A stretch of DNA of 26,200 bases, taken from Mobilitalea sp. Lineage in GTDB: Bacteria; Bacillota_A; Clostridia; Lachnospirales; Lachnospiraceae. A program made the position numbers and the translations under genes. Below, in pieces: positions 23,401-26,200 of the stretch (the first letter of the stretch is position 1; each line of letters opens with the position of its first letter). The stretch lies in contig JARKQP010000437.1 of the NCBI GenBank assembly GCA_029974875.1, positions 1 through 26,200 of the forward strand, given 5' to 3'. The notes beneath the pieces were generated by a model. That model was not told where the DNA came from. It saw only the letters and a program-made list of their open reading frames with translations, and searched no databases.

Positions 23401-26200
23401 AGTGTTGCAGGCAGAAATTCAAACGTCCAGAAATCTTTTAGGCGATCCGGCTGTCGATGCGCCTCGTTTAGCGAAAATAATAAAGAACTTGCAGGAAGCA
23501 TTAGAAGCTTTCAAGGATACAGCTACATCGATTCTTGTGCCTGACAAAACTGCCCTGCAGAGGCTATATGATGCATGTAAGGACATGGTACAGGGAAACT
23601 ATGTGTCTGCTAACTGGACAACATTTACAACAGCCAGAGATGGTGTATTGACGGTACTTAATAATGCAAATGCAGAGCAGTCGGCGGTAGATGCGGCCAA
23701 ACTATCCCTGCAAACGGCAATCAATGGACTGGTTCTAAAATACGAAGCGGAATCGGCGGTATATTCAGTATCCTCAGGATCTACATATAATGCCTATGAC
23801 CAATCCGGTGCAAGTAACGGGAAGTATGTGGAAATAGCAACGCAGGGTGCAGGTAGCTATGCAACTCTCAGCTGTGATATTGCGGAAGCCGGATACTACA
23901 AAGTAATCACCTGCACCCGTACCAGTACGAGCAGAGCCGTAGTCAACCTGTATGTTGACGGCATTATCTGTGATGAGGATTTCGACATGTACGCCAGTAG
24001 TACTAAGGGGGTAGAATCCACGGGTGAAAACACGGTTTATCTCCAGAAGGGAAGCCATGAATTCAAGTACCTTGTTGTTGGAAGGAATGCGTCCAATACC
24101 GCCGGATGGAAAATAAGCATTGATTATATTAAGCTTAATTCCGTAACAAACAATACAGCACTGAAGGAACTATATGATGCCCATAAGAGTGATGAACAAG
24201 GAACCTGCAGCGATGATATGTGGGCGGTTTTTACAAAAAGCCTGGATGCTGCTAAGAATGTAGTGGCGGACATAAATGCTACCCAGTATGAAATTGACTA
24301 TGCGAAGGCGGCTCTGGAGAACGCAATTAACCTACTGAAGGAACGGTCTGACGAGGAGCTTGCAGAGGCGGCAGAAGAAAAGATTGATGCCATAGGCCCC
24401 GTCGAGTACACCGCTGCATCCAAAGCATTGATTGATGAAGCCGATGCCGCATACAATGCGCTGACGGAGGAGCAGAAGGCACTGGTTACTAATTACAGCG
24501 TGCTTGTTGCAGCAAAAGCCAGATACGAAGAACTGAAAGCTGCTGCAAGAGGAAGTGTCGCTCTTGGCTCCGATCAAACAGCCTCTGTTCTGTTTACCCT
24601 GGAAGCTCCCGGTACGGTAGCAGCAACGGACACAATTGATATTATAACGGTTGCCGGAGAGAATGTTATAAGCTTTGCGGCAGAGGATTTTTGCATTAAA
24701 GATGGAGATACTACTCAGGCAGCTTCTGTGGCAGGTGTAAGCATCATTGCAATCGGTAATCAGAGCGCCGGAGATACGACCCTTACCATCCAGGTGGAAA
24801 AGAGCGTAGGGGATAGGGTGGTATACCTATGGTATATGGACTCCTGCGTCGGGGCAGTTACGATTGATATAACGGAAATGCTCCCGGGCAAGAGTATAGC
24901 GGTTGGTACACAGAACGGGACATTAACCGCAGGGACACCGGGCACGGCGACCTATACAGTGACCGCACAGGATATAGCAGATGATATCCCGGTAACGGCA
25001 TACTGGTGTGATGAAAACGGTAATCTCTCATATGCACCAACTGGTTTAACCGTATCCGGCAGCGCCATATCGGTAAGCGGATCAAGTATAACGGTTGTGA
25101 TGGATGAAACAGTATCGGAAGGAACTTATTATTTTGCGGTTATCTGCGACGGCGTGACATCAGGTGTTGCATCAGTAACAATCCTGGGACTGACGGAGGC
25201 CTATACCGTGACCTTCATAGACTGGGACGGAACCATATTAAAGACTGAGACAGTAAATAAAGGGAATAGGGCGATGGCACCTGTCAGCCCGGGCAGGGCT
25301 GGGTATACCTTTACCGGCTGGGATAAGGCCTTTGACAATGTGACGGCTGACCTGACGGTAACGGCACTGTACAGACAGAACCAAGTGACAAACCCTGTGC
25401 CGGATCCTATACCTCAGCCGACTACAGCGCCGGCATCTACTCCAACGCCAACACCGGTAGTGGAGCGGATTGATGCTAACACGAGCGTTTCAACCGTTGT
25501 GGACGGAGGGAAGGTAGAAGCGGCTGTCCGCATTACTGGAGCTGGAGTTCCAAAGGATAGTGTTCTACCGATTGCCTCACAGAATATCGTAGAGAAACTG
25601 AAGGACAAGAGTATCTCAGGGGCAAACATTTCCATCCCTCTGTCCGATAGCTTGCGTAATAATGGTGTCAGGCTGAAGCTGGATTCCAGCATCATGGAAG
25701 CGGCAAAAGAGAACGGAAAGGATATTAGCTTAACAGTAACGGATGAAAAAGGAAAAGAATTATATTCCTGGAGCTTCAACGGTGAGAACCTGGAGAAATC
25801 CTCCGGAAAAACCGGGGATATTAATTTAACAATAAAGGTTGAACCAATCAGGAATAAAGAAGAGATAAAAGCCCTGTTCAATAATAATGCTGCGAAAGCG
25901 GGAACCCATGGGCTGGTCGTAAGCTTTGACCACCACGGGGTATTACCGGCACAGGCTCAAGTACGGATTTATGTAGGGAACCAGGAAGGGATAAAGGCTG
26001 GAGACCGGGTATACCTGTACCATTATAACAGTGAGGCAGGAAAATTAGAAGCATTGCCAAACAGCACGAATTATAAGGTGGATGAAGAGGGCTACATTTT
26101 GATAGACTTAATTCACTGCTCCGATTATGTAATCCTACCGGAGGAAGCCGGCAGCAAGGATGTAATATCACTGGCAGACCAGATTAAGATATCACCTTTA
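20414..26200 (+). CDS. Giant secreted multidomain GH42-like hydrolase with carbohydrate-binding and FIVAR modules (3' end outside window)
   Basis: The frame from ATG 20414 stays open to the last base, giving 1929 codons and no stop, so the C-terminus is missing. GGAG at 20403-20406 is seven bases before the start. A Sec signal peptide spans residues 1-36 (KKGKLRIKR, a hydrophobic core, then VQA before ADK). Order of modules: first part of a clan GH-A barrel (about 60-122), a DNRLRE domain (123-306), the rest of the barrel and a beta domain (307-745), CBM6/35-like copy 1 (758-892), FIVAR-like units, CBM copy 2 (1108-1243), another FIVAR-like unit, a helical surface-protein repeat (about 1313-1378), Ig-like stretches, an InlB-type repeat (1597-1656), a Pro/Thr linker and a further domain. 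It is the only clearly exported enzyme here and presumably acts at the cell surface or outside. Its substrate is unknown. The anchoring signal, if any, lies beyond the window. Confidence 0.88.
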   Translation, partial: MKSLVRKKGKLRIKRFISTVLCTVLTVSMVPLPVQAADKEEATPVSEVAIDNSDYTRSTVLEVGGKPFWYNAIQIRIDKLRDDPNYACDDAQLQDLFHKAAADGFTVANSQIRWTDVQPNHNVKAVESAYIRGGANSGTNYSTGALQIAYDASNAANQSLGYIKFKISDMTQAEIDGAKIRLYNKNTLSSSRMIRIYGISNDTWSKDSITWDNAPGHTGYNVDKDDAVLVAETPDGSEKSEIVDKILSVNYYDFDISNYLKTSAAVADGTVSFVIQEVMGAANNSATPIVLGGFDEANYPPQLIYADDDEFDFAYLDKAIDYAKNAGLKFEVLWFGTDTCTLSTDARVPVWVHTNYQKTLDDDTNRTPLLKKEGATAITGVYGYIMCKNDLALRAKEAEAIKKVFDHIATRGDDVVIGCQLSNEPGVGRLHGGKKTEHCMCDTCVEKQEDLNVTDSEFREITLWEYNNNLGEAVKTSDYPVWTRVNLDESADVEAVAYNEKMRATAQGTYTDFIGIDHYRKTTSQLALEGVAGQQFAQGKNLTMIMELGQKDNRSGGLYLAEDVLASLSGGAYVTIYDASSSDGCEIYTYNKSTKQFSPIDSVIPALFKTNNMLKKIGYDLATLAPGAAGGNQLMYFNADSIAAGTYEQNEVLGGNKSVSFITTQNGVGIAVNKNDNEIALLNTKADTFTIDNVSIDGIESAELGYYDDDNNWIAETDYKTNLVATTDNRVSATVPAYECLRIVTMEGALAPVEEEVELKIEAESNAVAKEGITTETWDDGASGGGWFKVLASAPGDYVTITADVPADGVYQVDTCYRSANSRGTVQLYVDDVPLGGTIDMYAAGAAFPVASSGEVELTKGTHTFKYVVTGKNASSSSYVVGIDYLKLTKEGSVIDVSGLEALYNEYKDIEQGDYTDDSWEDLQTALESAKVVLEKENPTKSEIDIQKALLQAAIDNLLENTDKTVEELTTELAALIAEAEAEAGKTDVYLAKDIQVLQAEIQTSRNLLGDPAVDAPRLAKIIKNLQEALEAFKDTATSILVPDKTALQRLYDACKDMVQGNYVSANWTTFTTARDGVLTVLNNANAEQSAVDAAKLSLQTAINGLVLKYEAESAVYSVSSGSTYNAYDQSGASNGKYVEIATQGAGSYATLSCDIAEAGYYKVITCTRTSTSRAVVNLYVDGIICDEDFDMYASSTKGVESTGENTVYLQKGSHEFKYLVVGRNASNTAGWKISIDYIKLNSVTNNTALKELYDAHKSDEQGTCSDDMWAVFTKSLDAAKNVVADINATQYEIDYAKAALENAINLLKERSDEELAEAAEEKIDAIGPVEYTAASKALIDEADAAYNALTEEQKALVTNYSVLVAAKARYEELKAAARGSVALGSDQTASVLFTLEAPGTVAATDTIDIITVAGENVISFAAEDFCIKDGDTTQAASVAGVSIIAIGNQSAGDTTLTIQVEKSVGDRVVYLWYMDSCVGAVTIDITEMLPGKSIAVGTQNGTLTAGTPGTATYTVTAQDIADDIPVTAYWCDENGNLSYAPTGLTVSGSAISVSGSSITVVMDETVSEGTYYFAVICDGVTSGVASVTILGLTEAYTVTFIDWDGTILKTETVNKGNRAMAPVSPGRAGYTFTGWDKAFDNVTADLTVTALYRQNQVTNPVPDPIPQPTTAPASTPTPTPVVERIDANTSVSTVVDGGKVEAAVRITGAGVPKDSVLPIASQNIVEKLKDKSISGANISIPLSDSLRNNGVRLKLDSSIMEAAKENGKDISLTVTDEKGKELYSWSFNGENLEKSSGKTGDINLTIKVEPIRNKEEIKALFNNNAAKAGTHGLVVSFDHHGVLPAQAQVRIYVGNQEGIKAGDRVYLYHYNSEAGKLEALPNSTNYKVDEEGYILIDLIHCSDYVILPEEAGSKDVISLADQIKISPL
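20590..22660 (+). other. GH42-like catalytic module with Cys cluster, split by an insert
   Basis: The first barrel strands are seen in GGKPFWYNAIQIRID and ANSQIRWTDVQPN. The barrel resumes with FDFAYLDKAIDYAKNAGLKF and EVLWFGTDTC. The expected acid/base is E424 in GCQLSNEPG and a candidate nucleophile is E547 in TMIMELGQKD. Fifteen residues after E424 comes C439-M-C441-D-T-C444, a CxCxxC pattern like the zinc cluster that follows the acid/base in GH42 beta-galactosidases. C340 in GTDTC could be the fourth ligand. The family could instead be GH35-like or an uncharacterised relative such as DUF4978; I call it GH42-like only. A beta domain (about residues 630-745) closes the module. Confidence 0.65.
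20780..21331 (+). other. DNRLRE (CBM96-like) domain inserted in the catalytic module
   Basis: Residues 123-306 of the secreted protein match the DNRLRE pattern: ESAYIRGGANSGTNYSTG near the start, a middle stretch KIRLYNKN, and the hallmark NDTWSKDSITWDNAPG, followed by YYDFDISNYLK and SFVIQE. The domain begins where a GH42/GH35-like barrel would run from TDVQP directly into an EG-FDF segment. It ends just before DDEFDFAYLD. DNRLRE/CBM96 domains are beta sandwiches found in many secreted polysaccharide-active proteins. Confidence 0.75.
22680..24345 (+). other. Alternating CBM6/35-like and FIVAR-like modules
   Basis: Two CBM copies begin KIEAES and KYEAES. They share the blocks DMYA, KGTHTFKYVVTGKNAS versus KGSHEFKYLVVGRNAS, and end in IDYLKL versus IDYIKL. 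Each is followed or preceded by helical FIVAR-like units that start LEALYNEYKD, LQRLYDACKD and LKELYDAHKS, each ending with an alanine/leucine-rich helix such as AIDNLL, AINGLV and AINLLK. The units are about 65 residues long. A further helical stretch (about residues 961-1035) lies between the first two. The pattern suggests internal duplication of a CBM-FIVAR cassette. The role is probably polysaccharide binding and spacing from the cell wall. Confidence 0.75.
24350..26200 (+). other. C-terminal surface modules, incomplete
   Basis: First comes a helical repeat common in Firmicutes surface proteins, readable as IDAIGPVEYT and NALTEEQKALVTNY. Beta-rich Ig-like regions follow, then an InlB/Listeria-Bacteroides-type repeat with YTVTFIDWDG and GYTFTGWDKAF. 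A proline-threonine linker (about 25390-25455) joins to a further domain of about 250 residues that is still open at the edge. No LPXTG, dockerin or SLH motif is present within the window, so attachment to the cell cannot be judged. Confidence 0.6.

Noticed and set aside
25202..25380. InlB-type repeat as a sign of a virulence factor
   Set aside because: This repeat is widespread in surface proteins of gut and soil Firmicutes and carries no such meaning by itself; the rest of the protein is carbohydrate-related.

Overview
The window looks like a chromosomal carbohydrate-utilisation locus from a Gram-positive anaerobe of the Clostridia, most likely Lachnospiraceae-like. The reasons are strong AGGAGG-type ribosome binding sites, low to medium GC, a YesM/YesN two-component pair, CUT1 ABC importer parts without a local ATPase, and a very large secreted protein with FIVAR, CBM6/35-like and InlB-type repeats. 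The organism assignment is inference from style, not from a marker gene. No rRNA, tRNA, CRISPR array, insertion sequence or phage gene was seen.

Layout. Bases 182-2057: two CUT1 permeases (LplB/YtcP type). Bases 2225-4480: a DUF5703-type glycoside hydrolase-like protein, followed by a rho-independent terminator (4633-4678). Bases 7715-4730, minus strand: an AraC-type response regulator and then a YesM-type histidine kinase, overlapping by 8 bases. Bases 7716-8042: a divergent AT-rich control region with two families of direct repeats. Bases 8043-9785: a solute-binding lipoprotein, followed at once by a hairpin terminator or attenuator. Bases 10013-20002: a tight run of GH2, GH115-like, GH95-like, uxuA and uxuB genes closed by a terminator (20109-20151). 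Bases 20414 to the right edge: the first 1929 codons of a huge secreted protein whose frame is still open at the edge. Its GH42-like catalytic barrel appears to be interrupted by a DNRLRE carbohydrate-binding domain.

How it fits together (inference). The secreted enzyme or other enzymes outside the window trim a plant polysaccharide. The lipoprotein and two permeases import the oligosaccharides, powered by a shared MsmX-like ATPase encoded elsewhere. Four hydrolases without signal peptides (DUF5703, GH2, GH115, GH95) take the decorations apart in the cytoplasm. Glucuronic acid released by the GH115 enzyme would enter the fructuronate-mannonate-KDG route through UxuB and UxuA. A glucuronate isomerase and the KDG kinase and aldolase are needed but are not in the window. 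The GH115 plus GH95 plus uxuAB combination points to a glucuronic-acid-substituted target such as a complex glucurono(arabino)xylan, but no xylanase is present to prove it.

The most unusual points are the domain insertion in the secreted barrel, the compact GH115 protein with no room for a usual C-terminal domain, the DUF5703 enzyme next to the permeases, and the paired repeats in the regulator/lipoprotein control region.
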